Made by a program: the position numbers and the translations under genes. DNA of 60,000 nt, taken from assembly GCA_914767715.1 (NCBI GenBank), contig OU612070.1:3243501-3303500 (forward strand). Reading direction: 5' to 3'. How positions within the stretch are numbered: the stretch's first letter is position 1; the number at the start of each line of letters is the position of its first letter. The notes under the pieces were generated by a model. It made no database searches and was not told the DNA's origin. It saw only the letters and a list, made by a program, of their open reading frames with translations. Shown in pieces: positions 59,912-60,000 of this stretch. This DNA is from Membranipora membranacea. Its lineage: Eukaryota > Bryozoa > Gymnolaemata > Cheilostomatida > Membraniporidae.

Positions 59912-60000
59912 TGTCACATAATCACACAATTTGGAAAAACTTCTCGAATATGATACTATTAGCCCTGAATAGGTGTGGACAGATGTGATGCAGCATGGAG

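Overview
This window is eukaryotic DNA. It is AT-rich, has small exons with GT/AG introns, carries many decayed non-LTR retrotransposon pieces, foldback elements and microsatellites, and its genes are animal families. An aquatic invertebrate is the best reading: selenoprotein L is known from aquatic animals, and the double-WAP and PAN plus C-type-lectin proteins are typical of invertebrate secretomes. A sponge or other early-branching marine animal is possible, but I cannot fix the lineage from the sequence.

Layout. 1-23.5 kb is mostly non-genic. It holds a large minus-strand CR1/L2/Jockey-like retroelement split by about 2.1 kb of foreign sequence (about 3.8-9.0 kb), an RNase H remnant (9.4-9.7 kb), a plus-strand reverse-transcriptase remnant with a short tandem-repeat tail (9.75-11.1 kb), a degenerate tandem duplication near 18.6-19.5 kb and a zinc-finger-like ORF near 21.3-21.9 kb. 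23.5-26.3 kb holds a small secreted protein with two WAP-like cores (minus). 30.3-34.45 kb holds selenoprotein L (plus), with two in-frame UGA codons in a UxxU motif and a well-formed type II SECIS element in the 3' UTR. 34.97-40.46 kb holds a gamma-glutamyltransferase gene (minus, here GGT-A). 40.7-41.4 kb is a 702-bp foldback transposon with a 7-bp target duplication. 46.4-47.0 kb is another RT remnant. 47.4-55.0 kb holds a second, membrane-anchored gamma-glutamyltransferase (plus, GGT-B). 55.7-58.65 kb holds a secreted PAN plus C-type lectin protein (plus). The right end holds a (GA)n tract and a MITE.

The multi-exon models were built by hand from splice signals, reading phase and paralogue comparison. 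All exon phases close in frame, and homologous exons of the two GGT genes have the same or nearly the same length. The most notable item is the selenoprotein L locus, which an ordinary gene finder would truncate or mis-splice at its UGA codons. It lies tail-to-tail with a glutathione-degrading enzyme, whose paralogue lies divergently about 7 kb beyond. This puts three thiol-redox genes in 25 kb.
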